From: Lithodes maja
Lineage: Eukaryota; Arthropoda; Malacostraca; Decapoda; Lithodidae
Assembly: GCA_037953745.1 (NCBI GenBank)
Contig: JBAKBP010010337.1
Span: 1-64,000 of the forward strand
Reading direction: 5' to 3'
Length of the DNA: 64,000 bases
The position numbers were made by a program, and so were the translations under genes. Shown one piece after another: positions 22,460 to 34,315 of this stretch (its first letter is position 1; every line of letters begins with the position of its first letter). Under the pieces are notes generated by a model. It was given only the letters and a program-made list of their open reading frames with translations, did no database searches and was not told the origin of the DNA.

Positions 22460-25400
22460 AGAATAGGCACTGGTAGAGCGATGTTGGAGCACTGTGGTGT
22501 AGCTTTAGTTGTCCTGGTTCTTGATTACAGGGTCTGGGATTTCACACCTCCCAGACAGGCTCGGGTCCAAACAACAGCAATAATCTAGATATGTGCCAGG
22601 AGAGATTTCCCGGGGTTTCTGAAACAAGGGAGACATGGCAGAGATGGAAACACCACGGGAAGATCAGGAGGTCGGCTTGGTAGGGGCAGAGGAACGGATA
22701 ATCTTGGAAGACTATGGCCTAGCAGATACTAAGTGTTTTAAGTGCGGAAAAACCAATGCAAGAAAGAATTCGCGAAAATGTTCCGGCTGTCTTAGATCTA
22801 TTCATTTATCTTGTGCTAAGCTGACAAAGAAAACATCAGGAGAACAACCAAACTGGAAATGTCTCGCATGCCCAGGGCCCACTGCAGAGCCAACCGGGGC
22901 AACAGCGACAACACCGGTCGCCGACTTGACCCAACTTGTGACCAAATGGAAAGCGCGGATCCAGGTCCTTGCCCGGGTACCTAAAGGAGCCAGAATCCAA
23001 GTGGCGGAGGCCCTTACAACCATCATAAAGCAGGCCCTACAGCTCAAGACACCCCTCGCATGGGCATGGCTCCTGGGTTTCTCCTATGGGGCCCTCCGAA
23101 AACCACCTAGAACCAACATACAAGACCATCTTCAGGTTTCACTAGCCACCAGAGTGAAACGTCAAGTAGCACAGTATATGGATGGAAACAAACTGGTGGA
23201 ACCCCCCGAACAGCAACCAAACAGGGCCCAGAAGCAACAGGACAAGGAAGAGGAAGAGGCTGAACAGCTACGTAAGAGGGTCGCGGCGAAGCTGGCGGAT
23301 AGTGACATCAAAGGGGCCGTCAGACTGTTGTCCTCTTCAGAAGGTTTTCTGGTCAAGGCACCGAAGTTGTTGAAGCCCTACAAGAAAAGCACCCACCTAC
23401 ACCTAGGGACCTAAACCTCCCCCCTGCCCCAAATGACCAGATGCGCCAACCTTTAGTTGTCACGAAGGAGCAGGTGGTTGCCGCAGTGACTTCATTCCCA
23501 GCAGGCTCAGCCGCGGGCCCAGATGGTATCCGACCCGCCCACCTCAAAGGCCTCTTGGGTCAGGGATCAGGAGCTGCTGGGGAGGCACTCTTGGAAACCC
23601 TCACCAAATTCATCAACATGGTTTTAAGAGGGGAAGTACCCGACTGTGCCACACCCCTATTATTCGGGGCATCACTCTGTGCACTGGCAAAAAAAGATGG
23701 CGGTGTGCGCCCAATAGCAGTAGGGAACACCTTCCGCCGCCTTGCCACAAAGGTGGGTTTGAAACCACTCTCGAATGGCCTAGGTCAACACTTAAGACCA
23801 GTTCAACTAGGTTTCGGAACTCCAGGGGGGTGTGAAGCTGCTGTACACGCAACCCGCACCTACCTCAGCCAAGCCCAAGAAAACGAGTGCTTCTAAAGAT
23901 TGACATGCGGAACGCATTCAACAGCATTCGCAGGGATGTCTTCCTCCGTGCAGCTCAAGAACACATCCCCACTCTGTACCCCCTACTTTGGCAGGCTTAT
24001 TCCAAACCTTCAATCCTGATTTTTGGCGAGACGGTAATCCCAACAGCGACCGGGTTACAGCAGGGAGATCCAGGTGGTCCTGCTCTTTTCTCAATAGGGG
24101 TGGATGCAGCAGCTAACAAAGTAAGGTCAGAACTGAATGTATGGTACCTGGACGATGCAACCTTGGGTGGGTCAGTAGAGAACGTTCTAACCGACCTAAA
24201 TAACATCGTAACTGACCTCGGCCAGGCTGGGCTAGTGATAAATGACACCAAATGTGAACTTGTCCTCCTCAACCACACACGTGAACAAGGAGAAGAGACT
24301 CAGGCCCTGTTTCGAGGCATATTGCCAGATGTAAAGATCCTTCAGGAGCACCAGCAAACTCTATTAGGTTCCCCACTAACTCTGGCAGCAATCCCACCAG
24401 CACTTCAAGTTAAAAAGGAGGAGCTTCAACGTCTCGTGAGTCGCCTGATACACATCGATGCCCACTCAGCTCTGGCCCTTCTCAAGAACTGTTTCTCCAT
24501 CCCAAAACTCCAATACCTCCTGCGCACATCGATGACTTACACGAACAATGGTGGCCTCCAAGAATTAGACAGCATAATCCGAGAAGCAGTGACCAGCATC
24601 ACCAACGTGGAATTTAAAGAATGGACCTGGACACAAGCCACCCTTCCTGTCCGCCTCGGGGGCTTGGGCATACGGAGAGCCTCGGATATTGCCTCCCCAG
24701 CCTTTATCTCTTCCCTCATCGCGACCAACGACCTTGTAGTGTCCATCCTTTCTTCTCAACCCGGAATGACACTTAATGGGGACGTAACAGCAGCGATTAA
24801 CACCTGGAAGGAAAGTACAGGGGTAGAGGAGGAGCTTCGGGGTACCTCCAGGAGCAAGCAGAAAGCGTGGGATACCATCTCGGCGAAGAAAACTCAAGAA
24901 AATCTCCTAACCAATGCAGACCAGGTTGCAAAAGCACGCCTCCAGGCAGCCGCCCGTTCGGAGAGTGGCTTGTGGTTATACGCCATCCCCATCCCACCTC
25001 TTGGAACTCACTTGGATGCTGAAGCGCTCCGGGTTCTCATCGCGCTCAGAGTGGGTGCGGCAGTTTGTCACCCACACACTTGCAAGTGTGGTGGGTGGAT
25101 GGATGCTCAAGGTCACCATGCCTTGTCATGTAATTACAACACAGGCTGCCTGCCAAGACACTCTGCACTAAATGATGTCATAAAACGAGCCCTGCAGAGT
25201 GCTAACCGTGCATCAATCCTCGAACCACATGGACTTCACAGAGAAGACGGCAAACGACCAGATGGGATGACCACTTTCCCTTACAAGAATGGCCGGTGCC
25301 TCGTGTGGGATGCCACATGTGTTGACACTTTCTCCACAACCAACATCGCCAGAAACGCCGACGAAGCAGGTGAAGCCGCCCGGATAGCAGAAAATAAAAA

Positions 25401-25760
25401 GCGAGACAAATATCAAGCCATCGCCAGAAATCATCAGTTCGAGCCCCTGGCATTCGATACTTCAGGAGTCTTCGGCCCTACCACCCTTAAGATGGTGAAT
25501 GAAATAGGCCGTAAAATCAGAGAAGTTTCAGGAGAACCCCGGGAAACCCTCTGGCTCAAGCAAAGACTAGGGATGGCTATCCTCCGGGGCAATGCCACCA
25601 GCGTCATGAGCTCAGTTCGACTGGACTGGGTCATGCCACTGTGTGAGGCCCGGGCAGGAGTGGTGTATCCGTAGTCTTTCCACAGTAGGGTAAAACAAAA
25701 CATAAACTTAATTTGTATGTAACATGTGTGATGCACATAAATAAAAGGAAATGTGTCGGA
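22460..25760 (+). mobile_element. RLE-type LINE (PHD-RT-endonuclease), near full length
   Basis: Covers the coding region 22635-25674 plus about 170 bases of probable 5' leader and a short 3' region with AATAAA at 25740-25745. The limits are approximate: no target duplication or A tail is clear. Confidence 0.6.
22635..25674 (+). pseudogene. PHD finger/reverse transcriptase/restriction-like endonuclease polyprotein, two frameshifts
   Basis: Site-directed non-LTR retroelements use one protein to nick DNA and reverse-transcribe. Frame 1 (22635-23414, ATG) has a PHD-type finger CFKCGKTN..CSGCLRSIHLSC..WKCLAC at residues 34-75 and a charged coiled region. A lost T near 23345 shifts to the frame of 23441-23896, with PAGSAAGPDGIRPAHLKG and CALAKKDGGVRPIAVGNTFRRL (RT motifs 1-2). 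A second lost base near 23893 shifts to 23887-25674, with LLKIDMRNAFNSIRRD, GLQQGDPGGPALFS and the active site WYLDDATLGG. Then come a knuckle CKCGGWMDAQGHHALSC and the endonuclease motif KRPDGMT...LVWDAT. No apurinic endonuclease is present. Otherwise intact, so recently dead. Confidence 0.82.
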
Positions 25761-26692
25761 TGGTTGAAAGCCACAGTTGCTCGCGCGTTTGGGGCTAGCA
25801 ACACATATTATGAAAAACATGTATCCTCCTTCATTCACTGTCCCCCCCTTCACTCACTCAACCCCACAATTTGCCGGAGGATAACAGGTTTTTCACAATA
25901 ACTGTAGGACACGGTCGTCTCTCTCTCTCTCTCTCTCTCTCTTCTCTTGGCTCGGAACAACGCACTTGGTCATGATCCACGCTGAGTCTGGAGGATGATA
26001 ACAGAGGATCCCCTACACTTGGTATACTTAAGGTATTACCAGGCATAGGTAGACAAGATGAAAACAAACTATCCGGAACCTCGAATGGGTACAGTGGTGC
26101 AAACTTAGGCTGAACAAGGTTAACTAGATTTGCATCGAAAGTACTGGAGTCACCTAATATGCTCGAGTCAAAGGGTGTCACGGCCAATACATTTATCTCG
26201 TCCCCGTCGTAGGATACTAAGTCATGAGAAAGACTTGAGTGACTGCTCTATGCAAAATCTAGGGTTTCAATTGCAGACGCACATAAAGTGTTGCTTTCAA
26301 TTGAACTATCCAATGGGCTCCTTATGAATGGATGGACACCAGATAAGGCATGAAGTTCCTCACCAAGATGTTTACCTTTGTTTCGAAGTTCTGAACCCAA
26401 AATGGTAGAGAAATCTGAGAGCTGAAGGCTTACTTTGTCTAGGCTCAACGCGCATAGTGACTCTGATTTGGTCGGCACCAGGGGGGCCCGGTTTTGGGGC
26501 AAGAGGGGCATGTGTGAGCCTCTGGCTTTGGTTTCTGTCAGGGAGCCAGTCGCATTAACATTTTATTTGACTTTAGGATTACGTGAGGAGGATGTATTTT
26601 TTTATTTTTTTATATGTGAATGAGGGAGACAAAAGGCATAACTGCATGCAATGAGTGCCTCCCCCAGATTTCAAAGAGTGACAGGGCCGAAA
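25761..26692. other. No gene; (CT)n microsatellite at 25918-25942
   Basis: A pure CT dinucleotide run of about 24 bases lies at 25918-25942. The rest shows only short open frames with no recognised motif. Confidence 0.5.
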
Positions 26693-28443
26693 TCAAGGGA
26701 CGTTCGAGCTAAAATTCCTGGACACACGGAGTTTGAAGCAACTTAAATCATAGGAAGAGGGAAAGACTGATTCTGGGAGAGAGTTCCAGAGCTCAGCAGT
26801 TAAATAGAAGAAAGTCTGAGAATAGCGTTTCACTCTTGGGTTGGAGAGTTGCACAGAGTAGGGGTGGGATTGTGTTGCAAGGTGGGTGCTACGTACCCTA
26901 CATAGAAGAGGTGGTATACACTGGGAAAGCTCCGAGGAACACTGATTATTGTAGTATTGTAGTAGTAGATTATTGTATAGTGAGAGAGATGCAACATTGC
27001 GGCGAAGAGAGAGAGATTCAATCAATCAATCAAATATTTTATTATCATAATAGGTACATTGCATTATCATACAGAAAAATAATAGTTTGAAGTTACTCCT
27101 ACTATGACATGAGGACTGAATAACTAATGGTATATATGCCCTCAATTCCATTGCTCATATAACATTACGCTGATATGGAACACCCAGATAAACCCAAAAC
27201 AAGAGAAGAAAAAAAATAGTACTGCGGCGAAGAGGGAGAAATTGCAGAGAATTGGTGAGTGGATGGGAGTTAATGATGCGAAAAGCTTTCCTTTATACTT
27301 TATCTAGGAGTGTGGTGTGAGAGGATCCTCCCCACACATGAGAACAATACTCCATACAAGGACGCACTGTGCCCCTGTACAGAGCAAGTAGCTGCGCAGG
27401 GGTAAAGAACCCTTTGAGGCGGTTGAGCACACCCAGCTGGGAGGCTGCCTTAGCGAGACTGGTAATATGGTCTTTCCAAGTGAGAGCAGAAGAAAATGAG
27501 ACACCGAGAACATTGAGGGAAGATGAAGGGTTGATTTTTGTATTGTTGAAGAATTAGGAATATTCCTCAGGAGGTTCCTGACGGGTAGTAAGATGGATAA
27601 ATTGAGTTTTGGAAGCATTAAATGTAACAAGGTTTTCTCTACGCCAATTGGAAATAGAAGATAGATCAGAAGATAAGCATTTTATGGCTTCAATACGTTT
27701 ACTTTTGAGGGACTGCTGGCTGGGGCGTTCTGGAAAACTAATTGAGTGGTGTAAAGTAGTCGTCTGCATATGAATGGATGGGACTAGATGTACAGTTGAG
27801 AAGATCATTTATGAAAATTAGAAACAGAATAGGAGATAGGACAGAACCCTGAGGAACACCGGAGTTGATAGGATGAGAAATTGAGCGATGGCCGTCCACA
27901 ACCGCAGCTATGGAACGGTTGGAAAGGAAATTAGAGACAAAGGCACAGATGGAGAGACAGAAACCGAAGGAGGGCAGTTTGGAAATTAAAGATTTGTGCC
28001 AGACTCTATCGAAGGCCTTCGATATGTCTAGTGCATGGGAAGATGGGGTTGGTATTGATTCTGAGGGAGATTTAGACCTGATGGGTGAGGTGAGTCTACT
28101 ATGATTTAGTGGTTCCTTTTCTTATTATTTACATGGTTACTGGGGTTTATTATTGTTGGGGAATAGTTAAATTGTTTCTTTACATTTTCTTTTCTTGGGT
28201 TATCAAACAACACATGGGGGCACACTGAAGTGACTGAAGGGGTTGATGTTCTATTTGCAGAGAGTTGTTGTGGTCCACATGTGTGTCTGGGCGGCTAGGG
28301 TAGTCTGCCCTCCGACTGTCGTTTTCCTTCTTTACGCCTGGTGATTTATTGGAGGTAGCCTTGTTCACTTCGTTTTCTGTAATTCCTATTCTCCTATCAT
28401 TGATATGGTTCCTGGATCTTGGGGACGCTGATTTGTGTTGCAC
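26693..28443 (-). pseudogene. CR1/L2-like LINE RT, decayed
   Basis: On the minus strand, from 28440 down: ITENEVNKATSNKSPGV (pre-RT), then LDISKAFDRVWH near 28020, GVPQGSVLSPIL near 27850 and the active site SYADD near 27765. Further down come NWRRENLVTFNASKTQF (27650), TSLAKAASQLGVLNRLKGFF (27420) and LYRGTVRPCMEYCSHVW (27340). The C-terminal SLSLRRNVASLSL, HPYSVQL and FFYLTAELWNSLPESVFPS end at 26693. This is the RT of the CR1/L2/Jockey group. Frames change several times, sequence between the pre-RT and RT motifs is missing, and a 204-bp insert splits it at 27019. Dead copy. Confidence 0.75.
27019..27222 (-). mobile_element. Retro-inserted fragment with (TTGA)n tail and ~20-bp target duplication
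   Basis: TGCGGCGAAGAGAGAGAGATT (26998-27018) is nearly repeated at 27223-27243, and the enclosed 204 bases are foreign to the LINE frame they split. On the minus strand the insert ends in AATAAAATATT followed by TTGA repeats. This is the 3' end of a 5'-truncated LINE or SINE. Confidence 0.65.
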
Positions 28444-28695
28444 GATGTTATGGTAGCAATGAGCACTGGTACTTCTGAGGTGGTGGTTGTGGTTGGTCGA
28501 TGGTTGGGAGGAATGGTGGTGTTCGACGCCACTGTTTGTTTTGGTTCTGGTAGGGGGTCACCCAAAGTTAGCTTCTTAATTATTTTTAGCTTAACTAGTA
28601 GTAAGTTGACTGTGTAGCATTACACATTTGTTCTTTTAATATACTTCTATATATCATCCAGTAGTTACACAAATAATAATATTACAGGGTTTATT
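28444..28695. other. Junction region between opposed LINE pieces
   Basis: The minus strand may still be weakly coding, as an upstream part of the 26693-28443 LINE. The plus-strand LINE 5' region follows. The exact junction cannot be placed. Confidence 0.35.
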
Positions 28696-29486
28696 TTGTG
28701 TGTATTTTATGTCCGTGCTGTTACAATGTATCCTCACAACCACAAAACAACATTTACACTATTATCTACACTTTTGTACACAATCTACACTATTTTTGTA
28801 CTCTACAACACAAACAACGATGAACACCATGGCTGTAACCACATACAAATCTCACATTCACTATTGCCTGACACTTATATGTACAGAAATACATACACAC
28901 ACTTGGTGAGTAGCCTAGGGCCAACCACTACAAAATGTAGGCCTAATTATGATAATAAAGTAAAGTTTAGAGGCTTCTTGCTGCTGCTTCTTGTGTGTGT
29001 TGACACTGGGGCTTTGGTCAACCCTGGCCCGCGTGCCCCTAAGTTCCCATGCCAAAATATGCAGGCATGCGGTAAAGTGGGGGTAACGGGCCATCCAATG
29101 TGACCGCTGTTGTGAAGACTCCGTTCACCATGTTTGGTACCATATCAGCTGTGTTGGGGACTTAACGACGGCGTTCGACGGATTGGAGGGCCAAGGTCTC
29201 TCGTGGATCTGCTGGAATTGTGGAGCCCCGAACTACAGTGCTTCCCTTTCCCATAACCCTATACCCACTTCCAAGAGATTTAGCATCCCCGAATTTACAC
29301 TTTCCCCTCCGCGACCATCAACGCCACCGAATCACCCTATCTCCCCTTTAGCTAACACCTCTCTTAGACTTAGGCAAGACTTAGACTTTTTCTCCCTCAC
29401 ACATAACGGACCGCATGACCTGACTTCCCTGACACCACATCAACCAAATCATTCCTCTCCAAACCATCCTACCCATAAACCCCATA
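28696..29486 (+). pseudogene. LINE N-terminus: 2A-like motif and PHD-type finger, truncated
   Basis: A hydrophobic stretch (FLLLLLVCVD) runs into GALVNPGPRAPKFPC near 29000-29050. This resembles the ribosome-skipping 2A motif (..NPGP) found at the start of CR1/L2-type LINE proteins, although the usual acidic residue before it is absent. A frameshift near 29095 is followed by QCDRCC...VWYHISCVGD and SWICWNCGAPNY, a PHD-like Cys/His finger. The frame continues through a serine/proline-rich stretch and is cut at 29487 by DIRS-A copy 2. This is the 5' part of a LINE whose endonuclease and RT are not attached here. Confidence 0.6.
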
Positions 29487-32392
29487 TTTATTAGTGGCCC
29501 CTCCATCATTGACGAACATGCCTATTACATAAGGCATCCTCTTCAAACACTAATCCGCCGTAGTTTGAATCTACCGCGCAGAGCATTTAAAAAACTGAGG
29601 AGCCTTCATCATGAGCGCACGCGACCTCACTCATGGCTTCAGTCATCATGAATTGGGTTCTCACTACGAAAAAACTTCGTAAAAAATAAAAACAAAAACA
29701 AAATAAGGATAACTTATCCAATAAGCTTCCCATCATATCGTGGATGTACTTGTGTGGATCTTTGACCAGACGCTGATTCAGGCGTCATTCTTCCTTCTCT
29801 GCTCTGCGCTCAGCCTGCCCGGACATGTCTCCCCTTGCTCCGCGGGTTCCGCATTTGTTGCGTCCCTAGTGAGTTTTTTCTCATTTGTTTACTCCGGGAT
29901 GTATCGAGTAAGGTTAGGATATGAGTAGCAGGAGTGTCCTGGGCTAGTTGCCCGCAGTGCAGTGTATTTTGGGTCGTGTGTTTGGGGCATCTATTTCGGA
30001 TGTACCATCGTGGTCCTGTTGTGGACAGGTGAACTTTTTTACAGTTAGCTAGCTTTGTGATGCAGGCGGATTTCATTACACGTTTTTGCTTCCTTTTATC
30101 TTTCTGATGAGGTAGCATCTTTTTGCTGACGTTCCCAGCGTATTTTTCTTCACTTAGTGAAGTTTTTTCTGGGTCCCGAGTCAGTTCTTCCCTTTGCCGG
30201 AAGTGTTTGCTACAGTGGTGTGTTGGCGGTGGTCCCTGTTGTGATATAATTCAGTGCTTTTTGTTTATATTCCGACTTGTTACTGTTATCCGTCTGCCTA
30301 GGCCTAGCCAGCCTCTCGTAGCTTTACCACATATACAAGTGTTATTGATTTATTTTCTAAATATGTACTACTGTGTCATGTGTGTCCTGGTTTAGTTGTG
30401 TATTGGCTAATTCCACGGACTATTTATGTGTCCTGGGTTAGTTGTGTATTGGCTAATTCCACGGACTATGTTGGGCCCGGCGTTAGTTGTGTTTTGGCTA
30501 CGCCTCGGTCCGGTGTTGCGTTCAGATGGTATCTGGACGGGGTGGGTTTTTTCCGGCGGGTTTTTCTCGGTTTCACCTTGATCAACCCAGCGGGTTGCCG
30601 AGTTTTGGCCACGCGTGGTTTAAAAACAGGCTTGTTTCCCCGGCGAGTGGGTGTCTGTGGCTCCCCAGGACTGCGTCTCTATGGTGCCTGTTTCAGGCTC
30701 TTTTTGAATCCCGGTGGCATGGCTGTACCCATCTAACAGTGTTCATACGGACACGTGTTGTTTGTAGTTTTTTCGGTTTTGCAAAGCCAATATAAAACTA
30801 AGGTGTTGTTGTATTTCCTCCCCGGCGATCTTTTACAAAGAAATGGGGATAGGAACAATTGGGGTTAACTTTTAAACTTTAAATCACCCGGCGGTTGCAA
30901 CCTGGTAGGGTGGGATGTCCGAATTTGCGAAAATTCAGTTTAGTTGACCAGTCAATTGAGGGATGCATTGTGTATCGCCTCCTTCAACATACGGCGCTTT
31001 AGGGCACAATTGGGGTTAATGTTTTTTAAACTAATATTCACACCCGGCGGGTGCTCCTTAGAAAGGTGGGAATAACGAATTTACAATTCAGTTAGTTAAC
31101 CAGACAATTGAGGGATACGTTTTGTATCGCCGCCTTCAACATATGGCGATCTCCAAAGATACTTCGGGAGAAGTTAGATCTCGTATATTTGTCAGGCTTC
31201 CCAGTTTTTTATCTACGAGATAATTCGGGGGCCGGCGTCTTTTTTAGTTTTTTTTTCCAAAATTGAATCTTGAAACAAACACCACCGGAAAGACTTAATC
31301 AGTTATAAACGCCATGCTGGTCTTTATATATTATGTCAGAAGGTATTCATAAATCTTTTGGACAAATTAAGATATTCTGAAATCTTTTACTTCGGAAACC
31401 CCACCGCGTAGCGAGCTGTAGTCGTTGAGTATTACGTCTCGTTACCCGGCGGGTTATTTAACACTTGTGTGCGAACATGATTGGGTTAACCTTATGAGCA
31501 TTAATTCCTGGAAATTTTCTTTTTTTCCAGAGCTGGGTCCCGGCGGGTCTATACAGAACCTGGAGTAAGTATCCCACCAGTCTCTGTCATGGCTACCTTT
31601 GCCCCGGTTTTTGCTTTATGCATTACGCCCTCCTGTTCAGGTATCCCTATTTTTGCGGACACCCTTTGTATAAAATGTGTTAAAATGTCTCGTTTAGTGT
31701 GGGTTACCTTTCCGGAGTTTTTCTCGTTGCTCCGAGAACACCGTTTTTGTTTACCGAGTTTTAGTCAGAATGGCTAAAAATAGGTAAGTTACCCCGACGA
31801 GTTTGATAGCTTGAGGGCTCTTCAGAAACTGCGTTTTCTGTGGTCGAGCCTGGGATCAGGCTTCCTGTGATTATTCCCGGTGAGGGGGGCTCCACACAGT
31901 TATCTAGGTGATCATGCTGACACCTGTTGGATATGGTTTTCTCGGCTTTTCAAAACCATTGAAACAATGCTGTCTGTTTGTTTGGTCTTTCACTCCCGGC
32001 GACCTTTTTACAAAGAGGTCTGGGGCAGGTATAATTGGTTTGACATTGCATTTAAAACCCGGCGGTTATGCCTTCGGGTATTTATATTAACGGATTTGCG
32101 ATTCGCGATAATTTGCCAAACAATTGATTGATACAATAGGGTATCACGGCCTTCAAGACGGCGATCTATGAGGGCTTCTGGGGGAAGCCAGATTAGAGAT
32201 TAAGATAGGCTTAGACTTTTTATGGGATGAAAAGATGCCTGAATCTTACTAGTGCTTCAAGTGTAAAGGAATACTTGAAAGACTTCATCTTTAATAAAGA
32301 TATGCTTCATCTTTATGGGGATTCAGAAGATATGCTTAATTCTTTTGGACAGGTAAAGATATGCTGAAATCTTTAAAAAGCCATTGACACAA
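29487..32392 (+). mobile_element. DIRS-A copy 2, leader only, truncated
   Basis: Starts with the DIRS terminus TTTATTAGTGGCCCC, followed by the hairpin at 29665-29681 and about 2.9 kb of leader matching copies 1 and 3. It has a single copy of the 219-bp unit (ATG marker at 31769). It ends abruptly at 32392, joined to a broken G1 LTR, and contains no gag, RT or recombinase. This is the simplest leader arrangement of the three copies. Confidence 0.8.
29665..29681 (+). promoter_or_regulatory. Conserved hairpin near DIRS-A left terminus
   Basis: TACGAA-AAAAC-TTCGTA can form a 6-bp stem about 180 bases inside the terminus. The same hairpin is at 6064-6080, 18859-18875 (other strand) and 51260-51277. 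A DIRS-B counterpart at 49944-49962 keeps the pairing with different bases. The role is unknown; an RNA structure for packaging or initiation is a guess. Confidence 0.5.
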
Positions 32393-32889
32393 TGTTCAAC
32401 AACAGACTAATAAAGAGACAGGAATTATCTAGTCTGGTCAACAATCAAACAAAGAAGTAAGAAACAACAACACCAAAGAATAGTGTTGGCCGAAGCCGAA
32501 GTAATCCACCCTTGACTAAGAACTTAAGAAGTCCTCCACCCTCTACTTCGGATCGGCACTATTACGTTACGTTAATTAATAGTCCTTAAGCATCGAGCAA
32601 GGAATCTTCTGAAAAAAGTTAGATGCTTCTCGGATGCTCGTAAGAAGTACGTATCGGATTTTGAACAGTAATTCAATAAGCAAAAACACTGGCAATTAAA
32701 TACTATTAAAGGTTTAAATTGGCATAAGAAAAATTAAAAGAATATGCAATAGTAAATGGCAAACATTAAAAAGAAGTACTCCGCAAATGCAACGGCAATA
32801 GCCTACTCGGATTGTGCTCGTGGGCCACTAATCACTAAAGTAGCCAAGCTTGCAACACATGAAATCAATAGTGCATAAACAATATCATA

Positions 32890-33143
32890 ATAATAATAAT
32901 AATAATAATATAATAATAATAGTTCTTAAAGCTAGCGCATGCTAAGCTAGCTAAGGATAGCTCAATAAGGCCGATTAGGCGTATTTCCATTGGGGTCCTG
33001 TACTACTATCCCATCCCTTTGCTCATGAGGGATGGTAACGACTCAAGTGCTTGTGAAAAATCTTTAATGCGCCGAGCGTGGGCGCGAACCCGGGCCTTCT
33101 GGGTGGAAGTCCGAGACGCTAGTCACTACACCAAGCGAGCCGC
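32890..33143 (-). mobile_element. tRNA-derived SINE in G1 3' LTR
   Basis: 254 bases absent from the partner LTR at about 40674, flanked by TCATA (32885-32889 and 33144-33148). On the minus strand it starts with a tRNA-like head: GGCTCGCTTGGTGTAGTGAC (A box) and GGGTTCGCGCCC (B box, near 33085). A block AATGGAAATACGCCTAAT...GGCTATCCTTAG follows and is shared with 56763-56805. It ends in TTA repeats. It post-dates G1. Confidence 0.85.
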
Positions 33144-33889
33144 TCATACATACGGAAAGCTTCAATACTATTCTGTATCTACTAATCGAGTAAAGTCTAG
33201 CTGGGGTACTGTGGGCAAAAGGTAGCAGTGACTGAGCAAAAACGGCTCGTAGCCTAGCGAAGTCCTCACAACTGTTTAAAGTATTACGTTAAAACTAACA
33301 AGTGCACTTTGAGAGATCCAGATCCCTTGTATCTGGTTTTCTCCCGGCTCCTTGACAAAGTAAAAACAAACTGTTAATAAAATACAGGGTGGTTAGGCTC
33401 TTGCCCTCACGCACTGTAAATTATTAACTCAACACAGTCAGCCGCGAAGACAACCTAGGCTTCACTGAACCGAAACGAGTATGCAGGTTTATCGCTTAAC
33501 CACTGCATCAAACAACAACTCGTAACACAGAAAAGCCTTACCCCAGTCTAGCATTACCTAGACTAGCAGAAAACAGGAATAATAATAATAATACACAGGG
33601 AAATGCATATACAAGTGCAACAAACATAAATCAATCCTATTCTAAGTTAACCCTTCCAAAATAGGCTATCTAATAGGCAAGTATCTTGTGAGAACTCAAG
33701 CGATAATACGTTGGCTGACTAGCTCTGCACCAACGGGACCATGGAAGTTAAACAGGCAGGGAAAAGAGGAGATAAGAATGTAAGGTAGTAGAGAAAGTTC
33801 ACATCAGTCAGAAGAATATATATAGTTAGCAAGGGAAATGAGAAGTCGCTCTGCCTAATGAGTTCTGATGAAAAAATGGCTAGACTTCC

Positions 33890-33898
33890 CTTTTTATA
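33890..33898 (-). promoter_or_regulatory. TATA box of G1 3' LTR
   Basis: TATAAAAAG in element sense, identical to the one in the 5' LTR at 41415-41423 and in G3 at 58687. Confidence 0.6.
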
Positions 33899-34304
33899 CC
33901 CGGCCCTCTAGTGAGCCCAACGTGAACTACTAAGGACCGCCCACTGACAACCATTACGTAATTTCTCTCTCTCCTCTGGGATAGACAAGAGGGAGGAATG
34001 GGAGTGAGTTAGGCCCACCTCCAGCCTGGCGCACCCACTGACCCCCAACGGTGGCTGTTTCTCTTCCCATCATTACAAATAAGTTTTTCACACAATACTT
34101 ATAACTAATGATATAAAATAGAACTCGTTGACTCAGATGAAAACAAAATATATATTCATAATACTTATAGTACAACGGCTCACATGAACTAAGTTAGGAA
34201 ACTCTACATAGACTACAGCCAAAGTTCCTGCCCTGACGATCCTAGCGAGAGTGGGGCATGACTAGGCGTTCTGTACAGCATGCTCACACTGGACATGCGT
34301 CACA

Positions 34305-34315
34305 CCTCCCCCAAG
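34305..34315 (-). other. G1 polypurine tract
   Basis: CTTGGGGGAGG in element sense lies directly before the 3' LTR start TGTGACGC. It is the expected primer for plus-strand DNA synthesis. Confidence 0.7.

Larger units (their letters stand above)
32393..34304 (-). repeat. G1 3' LTR, truncated and SINE-interrupted
   Basis: Matches 40177-41829. The terminal 175 bases (equivalent to 40002-40176) are missing at the left. A SINE occupies 32890-33143. The end reads GCGTCACA, i.e. TGTGACGC in element sense. Confidence 0.9.

Noticed and set aside
26130..26623. Host exons in 25.8-26.7 kb
   Set aside because: Only short unconnected frames with no recognisable domain or consistent splice sites.
28435..28617. 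60-codon plus-strand gene
   Set aside because: Repetitive valine/glycine-rich shadow opposite a probable upstream part of the minus-strand LINE.
29740..30795. Small open frames in the DIRS-A leader present in all three copies (also 18144-18797 and 51336-52392), 60-138 codons
   Set aside because: They would begin with GTG or TTG, not ATG. Differences between copies are mostly amino-acid-changing, and their conservation is explained by copy identity.
33019..33225. 68-codon open frame in the G1 left LTR
   Set aside because: It lies across a SINE head and its junction with the LTR; not coding.
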